This document shows positions 34,625-43,924 of a stretch of 64,000 bases of DNA, in pieces. Under the pieces are notes generated by a model that searched no databases, was not told where the DNA came from, and worked only from the letters and a program-made list of their open reading frames with translations. The DNA lies in assembly GCA_964588725.1 (NCBI GenBank), contig CAZPQL010000003.1:24659-88658 (forward strand). Direction: 5' to 3'. Position 1 is the first letter of the stretch. Each line of letters starts with the position of its first letter. The translations under genes were made by a program, and so were the position numbers. This stretch comes from UBA5972 sp964588725. Lineage in GTDB: Bacteria; Pseudomonadota; Alphaproteobacteria; Rhodobacterales; Rhodobacteraceae.

Positions 34625-35089
34625 ATGGAAATATCAGAAATCCTGATTCCCGGCGCCGTCAAGGCGGTCAACAAGATCTCCAGCAAAAAGAGACTGTTGC
34701 AATCTTTGGCTGATCTGGCGGACTCCAGTTATGGCATCAACGCGCAAGATGCGTTTGAGGCATTGCAAGCGCGTGAAAATCTGGGGCCAACCGGCGTCGG
34801 TCAGGGTGTTGCGATACCACACGCGCGACTTGACGGCCTTTCATCGGTGTCAGGGGCTTTTGTGCGACTGGACACACCGATTGACTTTGACTCCGTGGAC
34901 CGGCAACCGGTGGATCTGGTTTTCGCCCTATTTGCACCGGTTGCTTCGGGCGTGGAACATCTAAAGGCATTGGCGCAAATTTCACGCCTGATGCGCGATT
35001 CTGCGGTTCGGGCCAAGTTGCGTTCCAATTCCAACGACAGCACACTTTATACGATACTCGCGGAAAAAAGCTCGACAAAAGCAGCCTAA
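34625..35089 (+). CDS. ptsN: PTS IIA-like nitrogen regulatory protein PtsN
   Basis: A 154-residue EIIA-Ntr protein, the final phosphate acceptor of the regulatory PTS-Ntr chain. The phosphorylatable His66 lies in GVAIPHARLDG, and VDLVFALFAP is the usual later motif. It controls potassium, nitrogen and envelope functions by binding partners. It stands in its common place downstream of hpf, though without rpoN or a visible hprK/ptsH nearby. Confidence 0.94.
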   Translation: MEISEILIPGAVKAVNKISSKKRLLQSLADLADSSYGINAQDAFEALQARENLGPTGVGQGVAIPHARLDGLSSVSGAFVRLDTPIDFDSVDRQPVDLVFALFAPVASGVEHLKALAQISRLMRDSAVRAKLRSNSNDSTLYTILAEKSSTKAA

Positions 35090-35112
35090 GCCGATTCGCC
35101 GATTGGCTTTGC
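35088..35112 (+). terminator. Probable terminator after ptsN
   Basis: An 8-bp stem AAGCCGAT (35088-35095) with ATTGGCTT (35102-35109), including one G-T wobble and a 6-base loop, starts inside the ptsN stop codon and runs into a short TTT. It lies before the convergent sulfotransferase gene. The U tract is weak. Confidence 0.5.
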
Positions 35113-35186
35113 AGCAACAGTTGTGATTCTTCCGGTTATTGTTGACTGCGCCTGTTCCGCCGACGGCGCAGTAAATGGTTGCTTCG

Positions 35187-36599
35187 CTAATCCGTGGGAC
35201 GCCAATCGCCGAATCCAAACTGCAAATAGTCACGCGAATACGCCGCGCGGGCATGTCGCTCGACTGCGGCATCATAAATATGTGTCAGTGCGGCCATTTT
35301 GTCTGTTTGCCGCGATCCGACCGCCATGGACGGCAGGCCATTTTGGCTTTCGATATAGGCAAGCCCTTTGGACAGGTGTTGCTCCTTGATAACGACGCCC
35401 GGTGGAGCAACCGAAGAAATACCCTGAAGTATTGCGCTTTGGCTGGCCCAGACGGGATCGATGCGCATGCCGGTCTGTTCAGCAAGGCTTGCTTTGACAA
35501 ATTTCAGAAAGGCTAAAAAACTATCGCGGCTGTCGCCTGCTTCGGGATCAACCCCATAGTCGCGCTGCAGAACTTTACGTAAATCGCCGTACCGGTCGTC
35601 GTCGTTGCTAAGGACGCAGCGCAAAAAACAATTATAGGCGCGGGCAACCGGGTGGCGGATGGCGGTAAAGCTAAGGGCGTTTTCGTGGTTCTGCCGCCAA
35701 TCCCGCAGGGTTTTCTGACTAAATCCGCTGTGCGCGGTTTCGCCGTCCGCGCGCGCGTGTGCTTGCAACCAATCAATAACCTGTTCGACCGGTCCGCCCT
35801 TGATCGGCAAAAACAACAGTCGCGCATGGTCTGCCGCAACATAGCTTGGCACAGCGGCACCGCGGCGCGGTTCAAAATTCGGCGTCGCCGACATATTCAT
35901 GAAATCAATATCACGCAGTGCTGGTTCAATTTCGGCAAAATTGGAGACTTTGCTTGATAATGGTTCGGGGTTTTGACGCTTTATTTTTTTGTCCAATGAT
36001 GTCAGTTTTTGCTGGCAGCCAAGAAATTTTCCCAGCCCGTTAACGATCTCGATATCGTTGATGTCGTCGTAGCTGATATAGAATGCGCTTTGGCCGGTAA
36101 CTTGAAGCGCGCGTTGAATGCGGATCTGAAAATTCTGCAATTCGCCAAGATACCGCTCAAACTCTTTGGCCGAAAATTCGATCTGCGCGCTGCGCCTGTG
36201 CCTGATATTGGTCAGCTTCCACTGGCCGGTTTGCGCGGCGATCTTTCGCGACACGTAGCTGTCCAGCGGATTTCGGGTCAAAACGATTTTTGCGCAGGCC
36301 GGATCGTCAAGGCAATGTTCCAGCACGCGGCTGTCGTGATCGCTGAAAAACCGGAAACCGGGTATGCCCGCCGGGCTGGAATCCACCATTTTGCCAAGCA
36401 ATTCGAGTGGCGCGCGGTTGCGTTCGCTCAGCGAGGTACCGAAAACGTCCTTTCTGTTGGGTCCACCAACAAATTGCGGATTAAACAGCTCGCCGTAGCA
36501 TTTGACGTCGTCGAAAAGCCCAAGGTTGCTCTCCAGGTAATTGGAGCCGGTGCGCATTTCGCCAAATACCACAAAATAGGTGAACGCGATGCCACTCAT
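35187..36599 (-). CDS. Two-domain sulfotransferase
   Basis: A 470-residue protein apparently made of two sulfotransferase units. The N-terminal half has a PAPS 5'-phosphosulfate loop (GEMRTGSNYLESNL, near residue 14) and a 3'-phosphate motif (IVLTRNPLDSYVSRK, near 106), as in Stf0/NodH-like enzymes. The C-terminal half has LLFLPIKGGPVEQ and FTAIRHPVARAYNCF, resembling the Sulfotransfer_2 family but with a shortened first loop. It is last in the polysaccharide operon; its ATG shares one base with the stop of the GT14 gene. A sulfated glycan is the likely product. Confidence 0.75.
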   Translation of the reverse strand: MSGIAFTYFVVFGEMRTGSNYLESNLGLFDDVKCYGELFNPQFVGGPNRKDVFGTSLSERNRAPLELLGKMVDSSPAGIPGFRFFSDHDSRVLEHCLDDPACAKIVLTRNPLDSYVSRKIAAQTGQWKLTNIRHRRSAQIEFSAKEFERYLGELQNFQIRIQRALQVTGQSAFYISYDDINDIEIVNGLGKFLGCQQKLTSLDKKIKRQNPEPLSSKVSNFAEIEPALRDIDFMNMSATPNFEPRRGAAVPSYVAADHARLLFLPIKGGPVEQVIDWLQAHARADGETAHSGFSQKTLRDWRQNHENALSFTAIRHPVARAYNCFLRCVLSNDDDRYGDLRKVLQRDYGVDPEAGDSRDSFLAFLKFVKASLAEQTGMRIDPVWASQSAILQGISSVAPPGVVIKEQHLSKGLAYIESQNGLPSMAVGSRQTDKMAALTHIYDAAVERHARAAYSRDYLQFGFGDWRPTD

Positions 36600-38296
36600 C
36601 AGCGAACAAGATATGGACGCGGAGGTGTGTCTTGCTGTCCGGCTACGTCGCTGATGGGGAAATCCCCGACCAGATGGGGATTCATGCCCTGATTTCGCAG
36701 ATTTTGCACGAATTTCCCAAATCCCTGCAAGTCAGCGATGTGCGGGACTTCGCTCAGTCTTCTGCTGGCCCCTGAATCCTGCGCATCGATGATGGACTGC
36801 AGAATCGGCATGGGGTTTTCAACAAAATCGGAAAGTGACCACATCTGGACGCGCGCCCGCACGGAATGTGCTTTCAGCGCCTCAAGATGTGCAACTTCCA
36901 CACGTTGAAATTTTGCTGCCAGTTTGCGAATTTTGGAAAAATTCAGATTGGAATGAAACAGCGGTACCGCCCATGCGCCCGTAACGATCGAAATTCTGGC
37001 GTTCGGATCCGAGGCCAGAAATTGAGTGATGTGCTGCCGGTCGTCTGGTCCAAACTGAAAACTTTGATGTTCGCCTTGCGTGTTCCAGATAAGATTCGCC
37101 AAAAAATCTACCGCGTTGTAATCACGCATTTTTGCGCTGTTTGACAGACAGCCATTATAAATTTTCACACCCCCCGAAAATTTGACTTCGTCTTTGTGAA
37201 AAAGATGTCCGTGTACGCGGGTGCCCGTGCGCTTTTCCAGCCAGGTTTCAAAATTGGTGAAAATGTCACTGAAACCTTCATAGACGCTATAAGGCGCGCA
37301 AGTGCGGCTTAGTCCCCAGATTTCGCCACGGGGAAAGCGGCTTTGCATAATGAGCCCGTCACGACCGTGCGTTCTTTGTTGGCGGGCGCGTGCGAAAATT
37401 CTGTCGAGCTTGCGCGGATTTGGTTCGACCAAACCGCTCGTGGGTTTCTCGTCGCTTAGAAACCGTTCGTACAGCCCATTTGCCTCAGGCCAGATTTTGC
37501 GCACGACATAACAGTCCGACCTGCGCAAAAGCTGCATGTGGTCGTCATAGAAAATATGGGGTTTCCCCTGATTGTCGAACTTTGACAATGTCAGTGACCG
37601 GCTTTCAATTGCCGTTGAATATTTTCGCACCAGCGATTGAAAATAGGCCTCATCCGGTATCCACACCTTGGAAAAATAACGGTCATAGACCGCGCGCTGC
37701 GGGTCTTCAAGAATTTGCGACAGCGTTTGACGGGTCAAACACCACCATTGCGACCCAAGATGCGGTACGATCCCTTTGGGAATGCGACGGGAATACCCAA
37801 GACGCCTTTGCAGACCGACATAGCGGTCGAAAAGCCAGCGATTCTTGCGCCACGAAAACGGAAACCTGAAGGTGAACCGCTCCAGATCCAGCCCGCCTAC
37901 TGTCCACTTTACCTCTTCTGTGGTGGCTGATTCGATGAAATCGACGCGTTTGTTGTCGTCAAGAAAGGCCTGAAGATCACGGGCGGGCACCAGCGGCAAA
38001 CATGATCCGCTTGCCAGGAATACATGCGAAACCTGTGAAAATCGGTTTAGCAGTTGCGCTGCAGCCAGCTGAGTGGCCTCGACAATCGAAAACTGCCCCC
38101 AGTCACAGGCTTTGCGTGGTGAAAACTCCACGTTGTCAAACGAAGATAAGTCCTGTTGCAGCTTTTCGTAATCTGAATGGTCCGTGCGACTGTCGACGTG
38201 GATGACGACCGGGCATTCGTGTCTGGCCCAATAAGACGCAACCTCGGCTGCCCGACCCAGCGATTGATGCACCAACATGACAAACCCGACAGACAT
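36599..38296 (-). CDS. Core-2/I-branching-type beta-1,6-N-acetylglucosaminyltransferase (GT14) with extra C-terminal domain
   Basis: A 565-residue protein. The N-terminal part (about residues 1-260) matches GT14: MLVHQS, VIHVDSRTD, FLASGSCLPL, HLGSQWWCLTR and VWIPDEAYFQSLV. After a linker, about 240 further residues (from REIWGLSRTCAPYS) form an unrelated domain that I recall as a domain of unknown function (DUF5927-like) attached to GT14 in Rhodobacteraceae. The ATG at 38296 begins directly at the conserved GFVMLVHQS. It is cytoplasmic, without membrane segments, and one base after the upstream GT stop. Confidence 0.82.
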   Translation of the reverse strand: MSVGFVMLVHQSLGRAAEVASYWARHECPVVIHVDSRTDHSDYEKLQQDLSSFDNVEFSPRKACDWGQFSIVEATQLAAAQLLNRFSQVSHVFLASGSCLPLVPARDLQAFLDDNKRVDFIESATTEEVKWTVGGLDLERFTFRFPFSWRKNRWLFDRYVGLQRRLGYSRRIPKGIVPHLGSQWWCLTRQTLSQILEDPQRAVYDRYFSKVWIPDEAYFQSLVRKYSTAIESRSLTLSKFDNQGKPHIFYDDHMQLLRRSDCYVVRKIWPEANGLYERFLSDEKPTSGLVEPNPRKLDRIFARARQQRTHGRDGLIMQSRFPRGEIWGLSRTCAPYSVYEGFSDIFTNFETWLEKRTGTRVHGHLFHKDEVKFSGGVKIYNGCLSNSAKMRDYNAVDFLANLIWNTQGEHQSFQFGPDDRQHITQFLASDPNARISIVTGAWAVPLFHSNLNFSKIRKLAAKFQRVEVAHLEALKAHSVRARVQMWSLSDFVENPMPILQSIIDAQDSGASRRLSEVPHIADLQGFGKFVQNLRNQGMNPHLVGDFPISDVAGQQDTPPRPYLVR

Positions 38297-38297
38297 A

Positions 38298-39308
38298 TCA
38301 GACCCAGTTTCCCTTGGACATAAGCCCAAGAATTTCAAGTTGCCGCCAGTTGATGTATTTTTCCGACCATTTGCACCAAAGCCCGGACTCTGCGCGCATG
38401 CCTTTTGTATAAGCCCGATACTCTTTGCCGTTTGAATAATGCTCTTTTCGTTCTAGTTCTTCTTCGGATTTTTGGCGAAATGTATTCAGAAACTTGGCGT
38501 GAAGAAGACAGCCCGACGCTTTTTCGCCTCCCCATTCGTCGTAAACCAAATTGAGTCCGCGTGGCAAAAGCCGATGAGTCGAACTGGCGTAGACGTTGCC
38601 GCGACTCCATTTCACCAGGGGAATTTTGTTAAGCGCAGGTGCTTGCTCGGGGTTATCGGGGAAAAATACCCGCGCACGCGGGCCCCCTTGTATCCACAGT
38701 TCGCCATAGGTGGCGTTGCGCGAAATCATATAGTTCCCGCTGTCAAAATACTGCGCCAGCTCCAACGGATTTTGCCCGTCCTTACAAGCAGCAAGATCAG
38801 GTGAATCCTTGGGGTACATGTCGATCAGCATGGCACCAAAAGATTTGATCGACGATGCGTCCAGCCAGTCGGTCAAAGCCCGCAGGGGCCGTGAGTCGCA
38901 AAACGGATAAACAAAATATTCATCCACATCGACGACGAGGCTCCAGTTTCCTGAACCGTAATGGGACTGCAATCCGTTCAGCCAGTCGATCCCGAACTTG
39001 GCCTTGCGATAGCTTTCTTTTGTCCTCCAAAGCGAGACATCTGACTGGGGTGCCAAATATTCGGGCGAACCGTCTTCGGAATCGTTGTCGACAAACAAAA
39101 AATGGTTGACGCCCAGGTGGCGGTAATATTCCAGAAAATAGGGCAAACGCGGCCGTTCGTTGCGCAGCGTGCAGAACAATAAGATGTGGCCGGGTTCAAT
39201 CAGGCTGGTTTTATCTGACACGGATTGCAGTTCGCTACGCTTTCGCAGCGACCTGACGCGTCTTTTTTTTCTTTCAAGCCGAAGCCTGTATGTTTCCAGT
39301 ACGCCCAA
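38298..39308 (-). CDS. Glycosyltransferase, GT2/GT92-like
   Basis: A 336-residue cytoplasmic glycosyltransferase. It has LLFCTLRNERPRLPYFLEYYRHLGV, FVDNDSEDGS and a DxD-type VVDVDEYFVYP, the pattern of the glycosyl transferase family 2_4 / GT92-like enzymes. The start is unclear: the longest frame opens at TTG 39308 with AGGA very close, and no in-frame ATG precedes the conserved domain. It lies 54 bases after the upstream GT4 gene in the same operon. The sugar is unknown. Confidence 0.8.
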   Translation of the reverse strand: MGVLETYRLRLERKKRRVRSLRKRSELQSVSDKTSLIEPGHILLFCTLRNERPRLPYFLEYYRHLGVNHFLFVDNDSEDGSPEYLAPQSDVSLWRTKESYRKAKFGIDWLNGLQSHYGSGNWSLVVDVDEYFVYPFCDSRPLRALTDWLDASSIKSFGAMLIDMYPKDSPDLAACKDGQNPLELAQYFDSGNYMISRNATYGELWIQGGPRARVFFPDNPEQAPALNKIPLVKWSRGNVYASSTHRLLPRGLNLVYDEWGGEKASGCLLHAKFLNTFRQKSEEELERKEHYSNGKEYRAYTKGMRAESGLWCKWSEKYINWRQLEILGLMSKGNWV

Positions 39309-39362
39309 TTCCTGCCACCGTCGAACAACGCCCCCAAGGGTACTCTCGTTTTGGACAGTGTG

Positions 39363-40592
39363 TCAGATGAGTCTGAATATCTGGTCAAAGTGTGTGGACC
39401 ACGACGACAAGGTTATCGATTTGGCCCTGACCTGCCTGTCAGCTTCTGATTCTCGCTCACGACCTGCCCGTTCGAGAATTTCTTTAGCCCAAAGGTAAGA
39501 GTTATCCACATTCAAGTAAAGCGGGTAATCACCTAATATCTCGTGATAAATGGCATTTTCGCCACAGATAATGGGTGTGCCCATGCTCGCCGCTTCAATC
39601 AATGGTAATCCAAATCCTTCGACATGGCTGGGAAACAAAAGCGCCCGGCAGTTTGCCAGCTTCTGACGAACGCGTGCATCGCTTAGATTATTGTATTCAA
39701 AAATATGACCGCCGACCAGTGGATCGGTATCCAAAAAGTCGAAGACGTCCACGTTGTTCCAACCACGGTTGCCGACTATGTCCAGTTTCGGCATGTCATT
39801 CGCGGCGGTGGATTCGCTCATTTTTTTCCACAAATTCAAAATCATGCTGTGGTTTTTGCGCGGCTCGATCGTGCCCAGCATCAGGAACGCCGGTTTGGAG
39901 TCTGGGGGGGTAACCCCGGGCAGTAATTCGGTGTCTTCAAAATGATGCCCCAAATGCGCAACCGCCCCCGGCGGTTCGCGGCCCGCCTCCAAAAGGTACG
40001 GCCGGGCACTGCTTTGTGTGCATTTTGAATTGTAAATAATACGATCCGCGTGGCGGGCAATAAGTGCCACTCCCTTTTGAAACCGGACGACCGTTTCACT
40101 GCGGGAAAATTCAGGGTAATCAAGTGGTATAACATCATGTAATAGAACGTTAATTGTTGAATTAGGCAGCGATTTTACCGCCGCAAAAACTTCGGCCCGC
40201 AAGTTACTATGCCCAACATTAATATAGTTAACGTTCTCCTGTAACACGCTGTTAAGTTTAGATTTAAGCAGTTTCGATACCGTCCAAAAAACAGACAGTC
40301 GCCGCAAATCGCTATGCGCGCGCCCCTGATCAGTCGAAATTCGCCGCGACGCAGACGCTATCAGGTCGCATGCACCCCACGCGGTAACACCGTTGATTTT
40401 ATTGAATATGTTTCGGCCGCCCCTCCGGTCGAGCACCGCATATCCACCGGATATTCGTGCGATAAAATTGACGGGGTCTTCGCGGTTTAGCAGGGCGTTG
40501 AAATAGGCCCACTCCACACGATCAATTCCGGTATGCGGCCCTTGACCAACGCGGGAAATCAGCCGGGAAATATCGAGCAGACGTGTTGCCAT
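39363..40592 (-). CDS. Glycosyltransferase family 4 (GT-B)
   Basis: A 409-residue GT-B retaining transferase. The C-terminal half shows the GT4 pattern: AFLMLGTIEPRKNHSMIL, LFPSHVEGFGLPLIEAASMGTPIICG with the conserved E-x7-E. The N-terminal half begins with LLDISRLISR and TGIDRVEWAY, typical of mannosyl/rhamnosyl-type enzymes of capsule and LPS loci. It starts directly after the galE stop (TGAATG). Confidence 0.85.
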   Translation of the reverse strand: MATRLLDISRLISRVGQGPHTGIDRVEWAYFNALLNREDPVNFIARISGGYAVLDRRGGRNIFNKINGVTAWGACDLIASASRRISTDQGRAHSDLRRLSVFWTVSKLLKSKLNSVLQENVNYINVGHSNLRAEVFAAVKSLPNSTINVLLHDVIPLDYPEFSRSETVVRFQKGVALIARHADRIIYNSKCTQSSARPYLLEAGREPPGAVAHLGHHFEDTELLPGVTPPDSKPAFLMLGTIEPRKNHSMILNLWKKMSESTAANDMPKLDIVGNRGWNNVDVFDFLDTDPLVGGHIFEYNNLSDARVRQKLANCRALLFPSHVEGFGLPLIEAASMGTPIICGENAIYHEILGDYPLYLNVDNSYLWAKEILERAGRERESEADRQVRAKSITLSSWSTHFDQIFRLI

Positions 40593-41576
40593 TCACGCCT
40601 CGTAATGACCATTTTGGTGCCACTTCCACGCATCGCGGATCATGATACGCATCGTGGATCGGTCCGCCCGCCAGCCCAATTCGTTTGACGCGCGCGTCGA
40701 TCCGCTGACCAGTTTGGTACAATCACCCGGGCGACGCGCGCCTTCAGTGAACGGTACATCCATATTTGTCACGGCGCGGCTTTCGTCAATCACCTCGCGC
40801 ACTGAAAATCCGGTCCCGGTGCCAAGATTGAACACCCTGCTGCCATTGTCTTCCAGCAGCCAATTCAGTCCTTTGACATGGGCGTCCACCAGATCGCTGA
40901 CGTGGACATAGTCGCGGATGCAGGTTCCGTCTGGGGTGTCGTAGTCTGTGCCAAAAATAGTCAGGGCGTCGCGTGAGCCGGCTATGGCGTCGAGCATGAG
41001 TGGCACAAGATGAGTTTCGGGCCGGTGGTGTTCGCCAACTTCGCCTTCCGGGTCCGCGCCCGCAACGTTGAAATAGCGGAAAACCACCGCAGACAGACCG
41101 TCGCTGACCTCAAATTCCCGCAGCATGTCCTCGATTGCCCGTTTTGACGACCCATAGGCGTTGATCGGACTCTGTGGGCAGCTTTCGTCCAGTGTGACAC
41201 CATCCTGCTCGCCGTAGGTTGCGCACGTCGAGGAAAAAACAATCTTTTTGCACCCCGCTGCGATCATGGCCTCAATCAACGTCAGCGATCCGGTGACATT
41301 GTTGTGCCAATATAGCCCCGGTTCACGCATGGATTGCCCAACATCCGAAAGCGCCCCGAAATGAAGCACGGCAATCGGTTGGTAGGTTTGGAAAACCTGA
41401 TCAAGACGGGCGCGATCGGTCAGGTCTCCGCGCTCCAGCGGGCCAAACTTAACGGCGTCGGCCCAACCGGTACTCAGGTTGTCAAATGTAACAGGGTTAT
41501 AGCCTGCGCTTTTAAGCGCCTTGCAAGCGTGCGAACCAATGTAGCCCGCGCCGCCGGTCACGATGACATTTTCCAC
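40593..41576 (-). CDS. galE: UDP-glucose 4-epimerase
   Basis: A 327-residue extended SDR interconverting UDP-Glc and UDP-Gal (or the N-acetyl forms). The N-terminal NAD motif is VTGGAGYIGSHACKAL. Catalytic Ser/Tyr/Lys are in FSSTCATYGE and NAYGSSKRAIE, and the family motifs FRYFNVAGA, DGTCIRDYVHV and RRPGDC are present. It lies 32 bases downstream of galU and directly upstream of the GT4 gene, so it supplies nucleotide sugar for this locus. Confidence 0.95.
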   Translation of the reverse strand: MENVIVTGGAGYIGSHACKALKSAGYNPVTFDNLSTGWADAVKFGPLERGDLTDRARLDQVFQTYQPIAVLHFGALSDVGQSMREPGLYWHNNVTGSLTLIEAMIAAGCKKIVFSSTCATYGEQDGVTLDESCPQSPINAYGSSKRAIEDMLREFEVSDGLSAVVFRYFNVAGADPEGEVGEHHRPETHLVPLMLDAIAGSRDALTIFGTDYDTPDGTCIRDYVHVSDLVDAHVKGLNWLLEDNGSRVFNLGTGTGFSVREVIDESRAVTNMDVPFTEGARRPGDCTKLVSGSTRASNELGWRADRSTMRIMIRDAWKWHQNGHYEA

Positions 41577-41608
41577 AAAATTCCCCGCCGATCAAACTTA
41601 CCGCAGGT

Positions 41609-42502
41609 TTATTGCGCTGCACGGCTGACCGCCACCATTTCCTGCAGAAAACTGGAAAATTCGTCATGCAAGTCTTCCCGCGCCAACGCAAATGCAACCG
41701 TGGCCTGTAAGAAACCCGCTTTGGAGCCACAGTCGTACCGATGGCCTTTGAACCGAAAGCCGTACACATTACCTTTGTTTTCGATTTCCTCGGCAATAGC
41801 GTCGGTCAACTGGATTTCCCCGCCCGCACCGACGCTGCGTTTATTAAGATTGGCCAAAACCTGCGGTGCCAGAATATAACGCCCGATGACAGCCAGATTT
41901 GACGGCGCTTTGTCAGGTTCTGGTTTTTCGACCATTCCCTTCACCGAAACAAGCGAGCCCATGTCCTCGTCCACGTCCAGCAACCCGTAGGACGGTGCCA
42001 TTTCGGGTGCGACCTCCATCGTGGCCACCATGTTACCGCCTACGTCTTCGTAAGCTTCCATCATTTGTTTCAGACAGGGTTTTTCTGCGGCAACCACGTC
42101 ATCCGGCAAAATCACGGCAAATGGCTCGTGTGCGATCAATCTGCGGGCGCACCAGACAGCGTGGCCAAGCCCTTTGGCGTCCCGCTGTCGCACGTAGGCA
42201 ATTTCGCCACTGTCCATCGTTGATGACCGCAGTTCCTTGAGCAGTCTGACCTTGTTTTTCTTTCGCAGTTCGGCCTCGATCAATGGTGCGCCATCAAAAT
42301 AATCTTCCAGCGCATTTTTGCCGCGCGAGGTAACAAATATGAATTCTTTGATCCCCGCGGATCTGGCTTCGTCAATGGCGTATTGAATCAGCGGCTTATC
42401 GACTAACGGCATAATTTCTTTGGGTATTGATTTGGTTGCCGGCAAAAATCTGGTGCCCAGCCCGGCGACCGGAAAAATAGCTTTTGTGACTTTTCTTTTC
42501 AT
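41609..42502 (-). CDS. galU: UTP-glucose-1-phosphate uridylyltransferase
   Basis: A 297-residue enzyme making UDP-glucose. The nucleotide-binding opening is AIFPVAGLGTRFLPATKSIPKE, and VDKPLIQYAIDEA, GLGHAVWCAR and ILPDDVV follow; the C-terminus has GHRYDCGSKAGFLQA. It lies 147 bases after the upstream GT2 gene; that gap is AT-rich and may hold an internal promoter. With galE it feeds the glycosyltransferases. Confidence 0.96.
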   Translation of the reverse strand: MKRKVTKAIFPVAGLGTRFLPATKSIPKEIMPLVDKPLIQYAIDEARSAGIKEFIFVTSRGKNALEDYFDGAPLIEAELRKKNKVRLLKELRSSTMDSGEIAYVRQRDAKGLGHAVWCARRLIAHEPFAVILPDDVVAAEKPCLKQMMEAYEDVGGNMVATMEVAPEMAPSYGLLDVDEDMGSLVSVKGMVEKPEPDKAPSNLAVIGRYILAPQVLANLNKRSVGAGGEIQLTDAIAEEIENKGNVYGFRFKGHRYDCGSKAGFLQATVAFALAREDLHDEFSSFLQEMVAVSRAAQ

Positions 42503-42649
42503 TACTTAACCCTGTCAAGTTATGGACGTCAAAATAAATTTCTGGCGCTGCGAATTTATATTATTTCTGGTTCAAGGTGAAAATGTGACTTTTGGATTAT
42601 TTTACCATTTAGAGCGATTTTGCAACTACGGAATGCTGGGTCAGTTGGG

Positions 42650-43924
42650 TCAAACCGCATGATGCTCGCTTGAATCGGGTGTTTTATCCAGAGGTCTGAT
42701 CACGCTCAGGTCGTCAATTTCGCTTTGTACGCGCCGGTTTATAGAATTCCGTTGGAACAGGCGCTGTGTGCGCTGCGACTTTCCGTAAATTCCGCCCGTG
42801 TGTATCCAATAGCCGTCCGGGTGAAAACTCGCTTGGTGAAACAGGGTTGTGCGCGACAATTGAAAGCATGTAACCGGCACTCCCTTCGCGGCCATCTTTG
42901 CGGCCTTGTACCGATTCGCACGCCAGAAGCGCGGTCGCCCAACAAGAGCGCGCCCAATGATTTCTGCCGGTTCGGGCCTGAAAGCCTGAAAGATTGTCGT
43001 GTCTTCAATTTCCATTTTCAGAACGTGCGCAACTGTGCGCGCCCGGCCATTAATGGCGCCGGCCGTCAGCGTGTTAAATATTGTTTTCACATCCCGAGGC
43101 TCCAGCAATCCCGCGACCATGAAATTGATCAGCCGTCTGCGTTGTACGTTCATAAACGCCTGCAGGGTCGGCTCTAGCTCGGCAGCATCCGCGTGCTTAT
43201 TCAAAAAATAGGCTTTGCTGGCGCCGATTTCAAAAAGATCCTTGGGCGCCCGATTTTCGTGGCGTGTGCCGCTCGGGGCGTATTTATGCTGGACTTGCGC
43301 CAGGGGTACAATCGCCGTCGCCCATCCGGCACAACCCAGCCTGAAATTCAAATCGGTCTCGTCGAGATAATAGCGAAAATTGTCGTCAAATCCACCCAGC
43401 GCGATAAGCGCCGATTTGCGAAACGCGCAATTCGTGCCCTCGGTCTTTATACCCGTTTGTGAGTTGCCGTAGTGTATGGTCGGGTGGCGCAAATCCACGT
43501 CAAGTTCTGTGTGTTCGCCCAGCCGGTCGATTGTGCGGGCGCGCCATTGAAAGGAAAAGCCGTTTCTCCCGCGCACAAACCCCCCGGCAGCACCAATTTT
43601 TTCGTCGGCAAAAGGTGCACAAAGATGCGCGAGCCACGTGGGTTCCGGAATTGCGTCGTCGTCGCAGAACGCAACAATTTCGCCAGCGCTGACCGCGATA
43701 CCTGCGTTGCGTGCGGCCGATATGTTTTGTTCATGCACGGGTACAAATTTGATATTTTCGACGTTCGCCAGTTCTGGATAGATATCGGCAGGGTTTTCTC
43801 GCGCCACGACAATGACCTCAAAACGTCGGTAGTGCTGATATCGCATGCTGAAAAGCAGACTGCGCAGGCTTTGGGGGCGATTCCAACTGACGATGACGAC
43901 CGATATAGTTTTCTCGTTTTTCAA
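42650..43924 (-). CDS. Glycosyltransferase family 2
   Basis: A 424-residue GT-A inverting transferase. The probable start is a TTG at 43924 overlapping the kdsB stop (TTGA), which gives an N-terminus leading straight into ISVVIVSWNRPQSL. The other motifs are AARNAGIAVSAGEIVAFCDDDA (DxD-type) and YYLDETDLNFRLG. A basic C-terminal extension of about 130 residues follows. The longer frame to 44023 would lie wholly inside kdsB. Acceptor and donor are unknown. Confidence 0.85.
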   Translation of the reverse strand: MKNEKTISVVIVSWNRPQSLRSLLFSMRYQHYRRFEVIVVARENPADIYPELANVENIKFVPVHEQNISAARNAGIAVSAGEIVAFCDDDAIPEPTWLAHLCAPFADEKIGAAGGFVRGRNGFSFQWRARTIDRLGEHTELDVDLRHPTIHYGNSQTGIKTEGTNCAFRKSALIALGGFDDNFRYYLDETDLNFRLGCAGWATAIVPLAQVQHKYAPSGTRHENRAPKDLFEIGASKAYFLNKHADAAELEPTLQAFMNVQRRRLINFMVAGLLEPRDVKTIFNTLTAGAINGRARTVAHVLKMEIEDTTIFQAFRPEPAEIIGRALVGRPRFWRANRYKAAKMAAKGVPVTCFQLSRTTLFHQASFHPDGYWIHTGGIYGKSQRTQRLFQRNSINRRVQSEIDDLSVIRPLDKTPDSSEHHAV

